The notes below the pieces were generated by a model. The model was not told the DNA's origin. It saw only the letters and a list, made by a program, of their open reading frames with translations, and ran no database searches. Of a stretch of DNA of 64,000 nucleotides, positions 37,750 through 48,100 are shown one piece after another. Made by a program: the position numbers and the translations under genes. Positions within the stretch are counted from its first letter, which is position 1, and each line of letters begins with the position of its first letter. The stretch comes from JABAAI01 sp965261955 (GTDB lineage: Bacteria > Spirochaetota > Leptospiria > Leptospirales > Leptonemataceae), in NCBI GenBank assembly GCA_965261955.1, contig CBDHEM010000069.1, forward strand, positions 1,426,001-1,490,000. The letters run 5' to 3'.

Positions 37750-38673
37750 CTATGTTTCTTTTTTACCGAGAAGTTTTAGAAAAAGTTCTTCAAGGCGATT
37801 GGCCTTATTCCGCATACTTTCAACAATAATATTTATTTTTTTGAGATCATAAAAAAGTGTATTTAAATTTTGCCCTCGGCTTAGGTTGATTTCTAGTGTG
37901 TGGGGATCAGAAAGATGGAACGGAAAGGATAACTGACCATTTAATTGTTCTACACTAATGGGATGAGCTAATTCAAAAATAAAAGTTTGGATATTTAATT
38001 TACCAAGTAAAGCACGAGTGGATGTGTTCTCTATCATCTCCCCGCAGTTTATAATAGCAATATCACGGCAAAGCATTTCTGCTTCTTCTAAATAGTGAGT
38101 AGTTAAAATAATAGTTATGCCATCAGCATTTAGTTTGCGAAGAAAATCCCACATAGAACGTCGCAATTCTATATCGACTCCTGCAGTTGGCTCATCCAAA
38201 ATAAGCATGCGTGGTTCATGGGCAAGGGCACGAGCTATCATTAGTCTCCGTTTCATACCACCTGAAAGTTGATTGGCTTGAGTATGACGTTTGTCCCAAA
38301 GCCCTAGTGTTTGTAAATATTTATGAGTATTTTCTTTTGCGTGTTTACGTGAAATACCATAATAGCCCGCCTGATTCAAAATAATTGTTTCCACTTTTTC
38401 AAAAATATTAAAATTAAACTCTTGTGGAACAACACCTAGACAAGTTTTAGCCGTTTCGAGATCTTTGGATATGTCATGCCCAAAGATTTTTACGGTACCA
38501 GATGTGGTATTTACAAGTGAACTGAGCACTCCGATCAGAGTCGTTTTGCCAGCACCATTTGGTCCTAAAAGACCAAAAAAACTACCCTCTTCAACTTCTA
38601 AATTTATATTCTTAAGGGCGTGAGTTCCACCTTTAAAAATTTTAGTTAAGTCTTTTATTTCCAGTGCTTTCAT
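37750..38673 (-). CDS. ABC transporter ATP-binding protein
   Basis: 307 aa. Walker A GLLGPNGAGKTT, signature LSGGMKRRLMIARAL, Walker B MLILDEPTAGVD and H-loop TTHYLEEAE. The order and the C-terminal extra domain match the YadG/CcmA/NodI-type ATPases that energise ABC-2 exporters. It forms a transporter with the adjacent permease. It starts the operon; a 13-bp perfect inverted repeat lies 137 bp upstream. Confidence 0.92.
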   Translation of the reverse strand: MKALEIKDLTKIFKGGTHALKNINLEVEEGSFFGLLGPNGAGKTTLIGVLSSLVNTTSGTVKIFGHDISKDLETAKTCLGVVPQEFNFNIFEKVETIILNQAGYYGISRKHAKENTHKYLQTLGLWDKRHTQANQLSGGMKRRLMIARALAHEPRMLILDEPTAGVDIELRRSMWDFLRKLNADGITIILTTHYLEEAEMLCRDIAIINCGEMIENTSTRALLGKLNIQTFIFELAHPISVEQLNGQLSFPFHLSDPHTLEINLSRGQNLNTLFYDLKKINIIVESMRNKANRLEELFLKLLGKKET

Positions 38674-38809
38674 TTTATTGGATACACTAGTAGTTCAAAT
38701 TGTTTATTTACTGGGAAGTAATATTTTAATCTCTTGGAATTATGCTCTTGTGAATGTTTGTTTTCTCGGATATTTTCTGCTTAGGGAAAGGCTATATTGT
38801 TTATTTTTT

Positions 38810-38850
38810 GAATAGAATTGTTGTAAAAGTAATTCATAACAATTCTATTC
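38810..38850. repeat. 13-bp perfect inverted repeat
   Basis: GAATAGAATTGTT (38810-38822) and AACAATTCTATTC (38838-38850) with a 15-nt loop. It may be a terminator-like hairpin or an operator for the ABC exporter; its left arm continues as TTGTTGTAAAAG, like the ends of the dispersed element. Confidence 0.6.
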
Positions 38851-38929
38851 AGTAGTTTTATTTTCCCAAGCATCGTTTTTGCAGTACTACTGGATGGGGG
38901 TGTTTATTGTGGTGGTGCATGTTCGAAAA

Positions 38930-39002
38930 GATATTTTCTGCAAGATATTTTCTACGTGGTATTTTCTACATGGTATTTTCTACATGGTATTTTCTACATG
39001 GT
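38930..39002. repeat. 14-bp tandem repeat
   Basis: The unit GTATTTTCTACATG is present three times exactly at the right, preceded by two diverged copies (AGATATTTTCTGCA and AGATATTTTCTACGTG). It lies between the ABC exporter and rplK, about 220 bp upstream of the latter. Confidence 0.85.
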
Positions 39003-39219
39003 TAGTTTTGACCTTCATAATCAAAAGATATAAAATGTTGTCTTCACGCATTTCATAAGATTTTTTCAAAATGTACTTTTTTGTGAAAATTGATGTGCTT
39101 ATGCAACGGTCCCATTGTGAATTTCCTCATAAAGAATACCCGACAAAGTATTTTTTTGTTTTCAATAGATTAGCCATAGAATAACTGACAGAATCCCTTG
39201 TTCTATCTTGGTAATAGCC

Positions 39220-39648
39220 ATGGCTAAGAAAAAAATAGTCTCTCAAATAAAATTGCAAGCTGAAGCCGGTAAGGCAACCCCGGCCCCTCCCGTTGGCCCA
39301 GCGCTCGGTCAGCATGGGCTCAATATAATGGAATTTTGTAAGCAGTTCAATGCGCAAACTCAGAAGCAGGCTGGCATGAAAATACCAGTAATTATAACCG
39401 TTTATGCGGACCGTAGTTTTACTTTTATCACAAAATCGCCCCCGGCCTCGCTTTTAATCAAAAAAGAGATCAATTTAGCCAAGGGGTCTCCTGTTCCCCA
39501 TACGCAGAAGGTAGGGAACATTACTATGGCTCAATTGGAGAATATTGCCGAACAGAAAATGAAAGATTTAAATGCCAATGATATGGACGGTGCAGTGAAA
39601 ATCATCGCCGGAACCTGTCGTTCCATGGGTGTGGAGGTGAAAGGGTGA
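39220..39648 (+). CDS. rplK: 50S ribosomal protein L11
   Basis: 142 aa from ATG 39220, the standard length; a TTG 12 bp upstream is not needed. MAKKKIVSQIKLQAEAGKA, PAPPVGPALGQHGLNIMEFC and the C-terminal GTCRSMGVEVKG block define L11, the GTPase-centre protein. First gene of an L11-L1-L10-L12-rpoB-rpoC cluster. Its stop overlaps the GTG start of rplA. Confidence 0.96.
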   Translation: MAKKKIVSQIKLQAEAGKATPAPPVGPALGQHGLNIMEFCKQFNAQTQKQAGMKIPVIITVYADRSFTFITKSPPASLLIKKEINLAKGSPVPHTQKVGNITMAQLENIAEQKMKDLNANDMDGAVKIIAGTCRSMGVEVKG

Positions 39649-40331
39649 AGAAACATGGGAAAAAATGGCAAATGGCCAGTAAAGTTGTTGATATGGGTAA
39701 ATCTCATACCATAGAGGAGGCGACTTCTCTACTCAAAGAAACAGGGTATATGAAGTTTGATGGTAGCGTAGATGCTAACATTCGCATCTCCTATAAGTCT
39801 CTTCAGAATGTGCGTGGGATGTTTCAGCTCCCTCATGGTACAGGGAAGAGCATTCGTGTTTTAGTTTTTGCCCGTGAAGATAAACATGCGGAAGCGAAAG
39901 AAGCTGGAGCTGAATATGTTGGTAGTGCAGACCTTATTGAGAAAATTCAAAGAGAAAAGTGGACCGATTTTGATGCTTGTGTTGCTACTCCAGATATGAT
40001 GAAGGATGTGGGTAAATTGGGGCAGATACTTGGTCGTAAAGGGCTTATGCCCAAGCCAAAAGCGGGAACAGTTACTGTGGATGTGTCACAGGCCATAAAA
40101 AAGATTAAGTCTGGATTTATGGAATATCGTTCTGATAAAACGGGCGTTGTCAGTGTGAAGGTGGGTAGGGTTTCTTTTTCTCCGGAAAAACTCCAAGAGA
40201 ATATCAAAGCTCTTTATCGCAGTCTCATTAAGGAAAAACCATCAGATGCCAAAGGGGAGTATATCAGGAGTTTTTTTGTTTCAGCCAGTATGGGGCCTGG
40301 AATACGTCTCAATCATCGTCTTTTAGGATAG
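39645..40331 (+). CDS. rplA: 50S ribosomal protein L1
   Basis: 228 aa from GTG 39645, giving MKKHGKKWQMASKVVD, the usual L1 N-terminus; it overlaps the rplK stop. Conserved FDGSVDANIRI, LPHGTGKSIRVLVFA, LGRKGLMPKPKAGTVT and a C-terminal YIRSFFVSASMGPGIRL. It binds 23S rRNA at the L1 stalk and in many bacteria represses its own mRNA. Confidence 0.95.
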   Translation: MKKHGKKWQMASKVVDMGKSHTIEEATSLLKETGYMKFDGSVDANIRISYKSLQNVRGMFQLPHGTGKSIRVLVFAREDKHAEAKEAGAEYVGSADLIEKIQREKWTDFDACVATPDMMKDVGKLGQILGRKGLMPKPKAGTVTVDVSQAIKKIKSGFMEYRSDKTGVVSVKVGRVSFSPEKLQENIKALYRSLIKEKPSDAKGEYIRSFFVSASMGPGIRLNHRLLG

Positions 40332-40424
40332 TGTTTGTCATTTTGTCGTTGTTATAGAAATAGATTATAGAAGAGGAATCATAGGTAAGGTATGACGAAA
40401 ATAATAGGGAATGAGAGGTAGGAG

Positions 40425-40958
40425 ATGCCAGTTACTGCGGTCAAAAAACAAAAAGTAGAGAAGTTTAAGTCTCTTTTGTCAAGTCATAGCAACTTTGTAT
40501 TGACTTCTTGTGTTGGACTTGGTGTCCCGCAACAAAATGAAGTTAGGGCAGAGCTCCGCTCCAAAGGTGCTGTCTTTAAAGTGATTAAAAATAGAATATT
40601 TCAGTTAGCCTTGAAAGAGGCAGGTGGATATACAGAATTAGAAGAAAGCCTGTCGAAAGATTTGAATGGTCCCGTTACCGTAGCGTTTTCTGCTGAAAAC
40701 TTCTCAGTAATTTCTAAGTTGCTTTTGGAATATGATAAAAAAATACCGGGGCTCAAAGTGAAGTCAGGTTGCTTTGAAGGTGCTTATATGGACTTAGGAG
40801 GAGTGAAAGAAATGGCTTGTCTTCCAAGCCGTGAAGAGCTTTTAACAGTGATTGCTCGTGGTTTGAATGCACCAGCTACAAAAATAGCGATGGGTCTCCG
40901 TGAAGTGATGGTTTCTTTGGCTAGAGGTATAAAGGCTGTAGGAGAGAAAAACGATTAG
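40425..40958 (+). CDS. rplJ: 50S ribosomal protein L10
   Basis: 177 aa. Start ATG is preceded by a strong GGTAGGAG. The N-terminus MPVTAVKKQKVEKFKSLL and KGAVFKVIKNRIFQLAL fit L10; the C-terminal helix ends MVSLARGIKAVGEKN. It anchors L12 dimers in the stalk. The 93-bp leader could hold an autoregulatory site, but I see no clear structure. Confidence 0.92.
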   Translation: MPVTAVKKQKVEKFKSLLSSHSNFVLTSCVGLGVPQQNEVRAELRSKGAVFKVIKNRIFQLALKEAGGYTELEESLSKDLNGPVTVAFSAENFSVISKLLLEYDKKIPGLKVKSGCFEGAYMDLGGVKEMACLPSREELLTVIARGLNAPATKIAMGLREVMVSLARGIKAVGEKND

Positions 40959-41033
40959 TACTTATTGAATGGTGAGTGGGAATTTTATATAAATAAATTT
41001 AAATAAACTAAATGAAAGAAGGAGAATGTAAAG

Positions 41034-41417
41034 ATGGGAAATGAAAGTGCGTTGTTAGATCAGATAGGTGCTCTTACAATTAAAGAAGCTGCGGATCTGG
41101 TGAAACAGATGGAAGAGAAATTTGGTATTTCTACTGCTGCGCCCGTTGCGGCTGTTGCAGTAGCTCCCACTGGTGGGGGAGATTCTAGCGGAGCTGGGGA
41201 CCAGTCTTTTGATGTCGTTCTAAAAAGCTTTGGTGAGAAAAAGATCGATGTGATTAAGGCCGTTAGAGAGGTTAGTGGTTTGGGTTTGAAAGAAGCCAAA
41301 GAGCTAGTCGAAAAAGGTGGTCAGGCTGTGAAAAAAGATTTGGAAAAAGGTCCCGCTGATGAGCTCAAGAAAAAGTTAGAAGCTACCGGCGCAACTGTGG
41401 AATTGCAGGCGAAATAA
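41034..41417 (+). CDS. rplL: 50S ribosomal protein L7/L12
   Basis: 127 aa with an excellent GAAGGAG ribosome binding site. N-terminal dimerisation segment, an Ala/Gly hinge (PVAAVAVAPTGGGDSSGAG), then the C-terminal domain KKIDVIKAVREVSGLGLKEA. It recruits translation factors to the stalk. 75 bp after rplJ and 7 bp before rpoB. Confidence 0.95.
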   Translation: MGNESALLDQIGALTIKEAADLVKQMEEKFGISTAAPVAAVAVAPTGGGDSSGAGDQSFDVVLKSFGEKKIDVIKAVREVSGLGLKEAKELVEKGGQAVKKDLEKGPADELKKKLEATGATVELQAK

Positions 41418-41424
41418 ATTTATA

Positions 41425-44400
41425 ATGCAGATAGTATCTAGTCAGGTTATTAATTTCGGTAAAAATGAAGCTACGCTAGAAATGCCGGATTTGATTGATA
41501 TTCAATTACGGTCTTGTGCTTGGTTTTTGCAACAGGATGTGGCTCCTGAGAAACGAGAGAGTCATGGTTTGCAAGCTGTTTTCGAGAGCACCTTCCCCAT
41601 TGAAAGTCCGAATGAAGATATGGTTTTGGATTTCATATCGTATTCTTTTGGTGAACTCTGTTGGAATCCCTATGAAGCTAAGGAGCGTAGTGTAACTTAT
41701 GCTGCCCCCCTAAAAGCGATCATACGCCTTATAAATAAAGAAACAGGGGAGGTTCGTGAGCAATCTGTGTACATGGGTGATATCCCCATGATGACTGAGA
41801 ATGGTACTTTTGTTGTAAATGGAACAGAACGCGTTGTAGTTTCTCAGCTTCACCGTAGTCCGGGGATATTTTTTTTCTATGACCCCAGTGAGCGTCTTTA
41901 TTCTGCTCGTGTAATTCCATATAGGGGGTCATGGCTAGAACTGGAAATCGATGCAAAGGGTTTACTGATTGCTAGAATTGATCGAAAGAAAAAGTTTCCA
42001 GCCACCCTCTTGCTCAAGGCTATGGGTATCAATTCCAATGAAGAAGTGATTAAACTTTTTTATGAGACAGAGATGTGTAATATCTCAGACCTTTCTCCAA
42101 AGGATCTGAAAAACATTCTTGGTCGTCGCTCTGCGGCTTCGGTGGATAATCCGGAAACGCAAGAGGAAATTATCTATCCGGGTGAAAAGTTAAACGAAGA
42201 TAATCTAGACCTTTTAAAAGAATTAGAGATTTCTCAAATCGAACTCTTAGTATTTCCGCTAGGAAAAGATGACCCGACTATCGTGAATTGTCTTGAAAAA
42301 GATGGGGCTCCGGATAGTGAGTCTGCCCTTCAAAAGTTTTATCAAGCCTTTCGTCCAGGAGACCCTGTAAATGTAGAGAATGCTGCGAGTGAGCTGGAGC
42401 GTATCTTTTTTTCTGAGAAAACCTACGATCTTGGTCGTGTGGGGCGTTATAAAATTAATAATAAATTTCGCTACCATGACCCAGATAACTTTGATACAGA
42501 AAGTCGCGTTTTACGTAAGATAGACTTGATTATGGCTTTGCGCTATTTTGTAAATTTAATCAATGAAGTTCCTGAGTTTCATTTTGATGATATCGATCAC
42601 TTGGGAAACCGTCGTGTGCGGAGTATTGGTGAACTTCTAATGAATCAGGTTAAGGTGGGGTTTTCCCGTATGGAGCGTGTCATAAAAGAGCGTATGACCA
42701 TACAGGATATTGATGTGATTACTCCCCAAGCCCTGATTTCTATTAAGCCTATTGTTGCCGTTGTGAATGAATTCTTTGGTTCTAGCCAATTATCGCAATT
42801 TATGGATCAAACAAATCCTTTGGCAGAATTGACTCACAAAAGACGTTTGAATGCTCTGGGACCGGGAGGTCTTTCTAGGGAAAGAGCTGGCTTTGAGGTT
42901 CGCGATGTTCATTATAGCCACTATGGGCGTATGTGTCCTATTGAAACCCCGGAGGGTCCGAATATTGGTTTGATTGCTTCTATGAGTACCTATTGTCGTG
43001 TAAATGATTATGGCTTTTTAGAAACACCTTATCGTGTGGTGAAGAATGGGAAAGTGCTTCCTGATATTGAGTACTTAACGGCAGACGTTGAGGAGCATTA
43101 TAATATAGCTGAGGCTAGTACACCATTGGACAGTTCTGGTCGTTTCCAAAATGATATGATTAGTTGTCGCCGTCGGGTAGATTACCCTATTTGTTCTCCA
43201 GAAGAAGTTCATTATATTGATGTGGCTCCTGTTCAGCTGGTCAGTGTTTCCACTGCACTAGTCCCATTCCTAGAACACGACGATGCCAACCGTGCTCTAA
43301 TGGGTTCTAATATGCAGCGGCAATCCGTTCCACTACTAGTAGATGAGCGTCCTTATGTGGGCACGGGCATGGAGTTTCGAGCCGCTTATGATTCTCGAAC
43401 TTGCGTGCTTGCTAAAGCAGATGGTGTGGTTGTAGATGTGGACGCCTCCCAGATACATGTGAAATCGGCAAAGTCAAAGGAAGTAGATATATACAAGTTA
43501 ACTAAATTTCGCCGTTCAAATCAGAGTAGTTGTATTAACCAAGAAACGATTGTGGCTTTAGAACGTGCTCCTTCCCGGGGTAAGGTAACCGAAATTACAG
43601 AAGAGTATCTGGAATTTTCTCCTGAAGAAGGAGAGGCCATTCATATAGCTCTCAAGAGAGATGAAAATATTCTTCTGGAAGCTTTTGTAAAATCTGGTTC
43701 GCTAGTGGAGGCTGGTGTTGCATTGGCTGGTCAAAAGGTATTTGTCGCTAGGTATGATAAAAATGGGAACATGGTGTCTCCAGCTACTGTACTGGCTGAT
43801 GGTCAGGCGGTTGATAATAAACGCCTTGCTTTGGGAAAAAATGTCATGGTGGCTTTCATGCCTTGGGAAGGTTACAATTTTGAAGATGCGATCATCATTA
43901 GTGAACGCCTTGTGAAAAAAGATACATTCACTTCAATCCACATAGAAGAATACAACATACAAGCACGCGAAACGAAATTAGGACAAGAAACAATCACTCG
44001 TGATATACCGAATTTGAGTGATAAAGCCTTCCGTGATTTAGGTGAAGATGGTATCATACGTACGGGGGCCGACGTGCAGTCAGGAGATATCTTGGTTGGT
44101 ATGGTCACTCCTCGGGGGGATAGTGATCTAACCCCGGAGTACAAGCTTCTCCATTCTATTTTTGGTGAAAAAGCCCGTGAGGTACGCGACACTTCTCTTA
44201 GGATGCCAAATGGTACAGAGGGTGTTGTGATTGATAGCTGGAGTTATTCTCGTATGGGTGGAGATGAGCTAGCTGCTGGAGTGGAGTCTATGGTGAAGCT
44301 TTTTGTTGGTAAAAAAGCAAAACTTCAAGTGGGAGATAAGATGGCGGGTCGTCATGGAAATAAAGGAGTCGTTTCTCGCATTATGGCAGAAGAAGATATG

Positions 44401-45108
44401 CCTTTTATGGAGGATGGTACACCGATTGATATCATACTCAACCCGCTAGGAGTCCCTTCCCGGATGAATATAGGTCAGATTTTAGAGACGCAATTGGGAT
44501 TTGCAGCTGAGAGACTTGGTTTGCATTTTGAGGTGCCTGTCTTTGGTGGTGCAAACGAAAGAGATATTGAGGCCTATTTGGAGAAAGCAGATTTACCACT
44601 GTCTTGCAAGTTTAATCTATATGATGGTCGTACTGGTGAGCAATTTGAAGATAAAATTTTTTGTGGACAAATTTATATGTTGAAGTTGGCGCATTTGGTA
44701 GATGATAAAATACATGCTCGATCAACGGGACCGTATTCTCTAGTCACTCAGCAACCATTGGGTGGGAAGGCCCAGTTTGGAGGGCAGAGATTAGGAGAGA
44801 TGGAAGTTTGGGCATTAGAGGCCTATGGTGCTTCTTATACTTTGCAAGAGCTACTCACTGTCAAATCAGATGATATGGTTGGTCGTGCAAGGACATACGA
44901 AGCGATTGTGAAGGGTGTGTCTTCTATTTCCTCAGGTACTCCTGAGTCCTTTAATGTGCTAATGCAAGAATTACGTGGTTTGGCTTTAGATATCAGTTTA
45001 TACAATACAGAGGGAGATCGCATGGAAGTTGCTGACCTTGAGGATAGTCTAAATAGAATGCGTTACAAAAATAAGATTAAATTGGATAGTATAGAGAAAA
45101 TACGGTAA
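41425..45108 (+). CDS. rpoB: RNA polymerase beta subunit
   Basis: 1227 aa. Signature blocks are MCPIETPEGPNIGLIASM, GYNFEDAIIISERLV and KMAGRHGNKGVVSRI. The rifampicin cluster reads SSQLSQFMDQTNPLAELTHK then RRLNALGPGG: the residue equivalent to E. coli Ser531 is Asn (codon 476, 42850-42852). That change is the one linked to natural rifampicin resistance in spirochaetes. It is shorter than the E. coli protein because lineage-specific inserts are absent. Starts 7 bp after rplL. Confidence 0.97.
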   Translation: MQIVSSQVINFGKNEATLEMPDLIDIQLRSCAWFLQQDVAPEKRESHGLQAVFESTFPIESPNEDMVLDFISYSFGELCWNPYEAKERSVTYAAPLKAIIRLINKETGEVREQSVYMGDIPMMTENGTFVVNGTERVVVSQLHRSPGIFFFYDPSERLYSARVIPYRGSWLELEIDAKGLLIARIDRKKKFPATLLLKAMGINSNEEVIKLFYETEMCNISDLSPKDLKNILGRRSAASVDNPETQEEIIYPGEKLNEDNLDLLKELEISQIELLVFPLGKDDPTIVNCLEKDGAPDSESALQKFYQAFRPGDPVNVENAASELERIFFSEKTYDLGRVGRYKINNKFRYHDPDNFDTESRVLRKIDLIMALRYFVNLINEVPEFHFDDIDHLGNRRVRSIGELLMNQVKVGFSRMERVIKERMTIQDIDVITPQALISIKPIVAVVNEFFGSSQLSQFMDQTNPLAELTHKRRLNALGPGGLSRERAGFEVRDVHYSHYGRMCPIETPEGPNIGLIASMSTYCRVNDYGFLETPYRVVKNGKVLPDIEYLTADVEEHYNIAEASTPLDSSGRFQNDMISCRRRVDYPICSPEEVHYIDVAPVQLVSVSTALVPFLEHDDANRALMGSNMQRQSVPLLVDERPYVGTGMEFRAAYDSRTCVLAKADGVVVDVDASQIHVKSAKSKEVDIYKLTKFRRSNQSSCINQETIVALERAPSRGKVTEITEEYLEFSPEEGEAIHIALKRDENILLEAFVKSGSLVEAGVALAGQKVFVARYDKNGNMVSPATVLADGQAVDNKRLALGKNVMVAFMPWEGYNFEDAIIISERLVKKDTFTSIHIEEYNIQARETKLGQETITRDIPNLSDKAFRDLGEDGIIRTGADVQSGDILVGMVTPRGDSDLTPEYKLLHSIFGEKAREVRDTSLRMPNGTEGVVIDSWSYSRMGGDELAAGVESMVKLFVGKKAKLQVGDKMAGRHGNKGVVSRIMAEEDMPFMEDGTPIDIILNPLGVPSRMNIGQILETQLGFAAERLGLHFEVPVFGGANERDIEAYLEKADLPLSCKFNLYDGRTGEQFEDKIFCGQIYMLKLAHLVDDKIHARSTGPYSLVTQQPLGGKAQFGGQRLGEMEVWALEAYGASYTLQELLTVKSDDMVGRARTYEAIVKGVSSISSGTPESFNVLMQELRGLALDISLYNTEGDRMEVADLEDSLNRMRYKNKIKLDSIEKIR

Positions 45109-45131
45109 GCATTTTTTAAAAGAGGTAAATT

Positions 45132-48100
45132 ATGGCATATAAATCTAATGCAGATTTTGAATCGATTGGTATACAATTGGCTTCCCCGGATCGTATACGT
45201 GAGTGGTCTTATGGAGAAGTCAAAAAACCGGAGACTGTAAACTACCGGACTTTACGTCCAGAGAGAGAAGGACTATTCTGTGAGAAAATTTTTGGAACGA
45301 CAAAGGATTGGGAGTGCTATTGTGGAAAATTTAAGTCTATCCGCTATAAAGGTGTAATTTGTGATCGTTGTGGCGTTGAGGTGAGCCATAGTCGTGTGAG
45401 ACGAGAGCGTATGGGCCATGTCGAATTAGCCTGCCCTGTTGCTCATATATGGTATTATCATAGTATGCCGAGTCGCCTAGGCCTTATGCTAAATCTTACA
45501 GTGAACCAACTGAAAAGCGTAATATTTTTTGAAAAATTCATTGTGATTGAACCGGGGGAATCAGGGCATCAAACGGGTGAGCTTATAGATGAAGAAGAGT
45601 ATTATGAGTGTATTGATGAATATGGTGACAAGTTCATCGCCATGATTGGTGGCGATGCTATCAAAACTCTTCTTGAACGTACAGATGTAGATTCGGAAAT
45701 TCGAGAAATTCGAACACGAATTCATGATGGTTTAAAAATATCTGATCGTCGTCTTTTGAAGCGACTTGAGATTTTGGAAGCGATGAAAGATTCGGGTAAT
45801 CGTGCTGGTTGGATGATGTTGGAAGTGATACCGGTCATCCCTCCAGAATTGCGCCCGATGGTTCAATTGGATGGAGGTCGCTTTGCGACTTCTGATTTGA
45901 ATGATCTCTATCGTCGTGTGATTAATCGTAATAATCGCTTGAAACGTCTTTTGGCTTTAAAGGCTCCTGAAATTATTGTACGCAATGAAAAACGTATGTT
46001 GCAGGAATCTGTGGATGCTCTTTTTGATAATAGTCGTCGTAAGCGTTCTGTGAAGAGTAAAGGGAATCGTCCTCTTAAATCACTTTCCGATATGCTGAAG
46101 GGTAAAACCGGGCGATTCCGCCAAAATCTACTTGGTAAGCGTGTAGACTATTCTGGACGTACTGTCATTGTAATTGGCCCTGAGTTGAAACTACATCAAA
46201 TGGGTCTGCCCAAAAAAATGGCGTTGGAATTATTTCAACCTTTTATTATGAAACGCTTAGTTGATTTAGATCATGCTCCTAACATAAAGGCCGCTAAGAA
46301 AAAAATTGTCGCAGAGGAAAAGGAAGTCTTTGAAGCTTTGGGCGAGATTATCCAAGAGCACCCTGTCCTCTTGAATAGGGCTCCGACTTTGCATAGATTG
46401 GGTATTCAAGCTTTTTTACCGATTTTAGTCGAAGGGAAAGCTATGCGCCTCCACCCTCTTGTTTGTCATGCTTTTAATGCAGACTTTGACGGAGACCAGA
46501 TGGCTATTCACGTCCCCCTTTCTGCTAAGGCGCAGTTGGAAGCTTGGACGCTGATGCTTTCTACTCATAACTTTTTGAATCCAGCAAATGGTAATCCCGT
46601 AGTCGGACCAACTTTGGATATGGTTTTGGGACTCTTCTTGCTTACTTCACAAAAGAAAGGAGATGTGGGAGAAGGCAAAATGTTTTGTAATTTAGATGAG
46701 ATCACGTATGCATTAGATATAAAAGCTGTGGGTATACGTTCAAAAGTTTCTGTGATGCGTCAGGATAAGTTGATTCAGACTACGCCGGGACGTATGATTT
46801 TCAACAGTGTTTTACCGCCAGATTATCCCTTTGTGAATCATGCCGTGGCAGAGAAAGAAATCAATCGTATTATTGCTGATATTTATGGTCAATATGGCTC
46901 GGGTGTTCTTGTGAAATTGTTGGATGAGTTGAAGGTGCTGGGTTTTCGCTATGCGACTCGTTTTGCATCATCTATATCTGTAAGTGATATCAAAGTTTCT
47001 CCCCAAAAGAAACATCTTGTAGAAGTAGCCAATAAAGAAGTCTCTGCCGCTCATCTTGCCCATAAAAATGGTGTGATTACAAATGAAGAACGTTACAAAA
47101 AGGTCATTGAGATATGGACAAAGGCTAATGAAAATATTACAGATACGATGTTTAAGGAACTTGAAAAAGATCAGGGAGGTTTTAATCCCATTTATGTTAT
47201 GGCCATGTCTGGTGCTCGTGGATCAAAACAACAAATACGACAGTTGGCTGGGATGCGTGGTTTGATGGCACGCCCTTCGGGAGAGATTATTGAGCTGGCT
47301 ATACGATCTAATTTCCGCGAAGGACTTGGGGTACTAGAGTTTTTTATATCAACTCATGGGGCTCGTAAAGGATTGGCAGACACTGCATTGAAAACGGCAG
47401 ATGCAGGCTATTTGACTCGTCGCCTTGTGGATATATCCCAAGATGTGATCATTACAAAAAACGACTGTGGTGGTGCGGTTGGTCTAAAATTGTCTTCTGT
47501 TTATGAAGGAGACAAACTTGTACTCAGCATAGGGGAACGTGTTTTTGGACGAGTTCTTTCTGAATCTGTGACAGATCCTGTAACAAAGGAAGTCATTATC
47601 TCTGATGGTACCATGATACTTAAAGAACACGTAGAAAAAATCAACTCTATGGGTTTGGAAACTCTAAAGATTCGCTCTCCTCTTTCCTGTTCTACTCGTT
47701 ATGGTATATGTTCGATCTGTTATGGTATGGATATGGCTCGTCTCAAACCTGTGGAGTTGGGCGAGGCTGTGGGAATTATTGCTGCTCAATCTATTGGGCA
47801 ACCGGGAACGCAGTTGACTATGCGGACTTTTCATGTTGGTGGTGTGGCTACGAACCTTCAAGTGCGTGAGAGTACCCATACTTTAAATTATAGATCACTA
47901 GTTGTAGAGATCGTTGGCTCTCTCGTTAAAAATGCAGAAGGGGTAGAGGTGTTTGTCTCTAGGGGAAATATAATTGCACGTCGTGTGCAGCAAGTGTTGG
48001 ACTATGATAAGCTCCATAATGTGCAAGTGAAAAAAGGGCAACAGGTAGTTGCCGGTGAGATTATAGCCAGTGGGTATGATAAGGAAGAACGGCCAGTTAC

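Larger units (their letters stand above)
38674..39219. other. Intergenic region upstream of rplK
   Basis: About 550 AT-rich bp between the divergent ABC exporter and the rplK operon. It contains a 13-bp perfect inverted repeat (38810-38850), a 14-bp tandem repeat (38930-39002) and, at 39101-39115, ATGCAACGGTCCCA, which resembles one end of the dispersed element. secE and nusG, usually found here, are absent. I cannot place a confident promoter. Confidence 0.5.
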
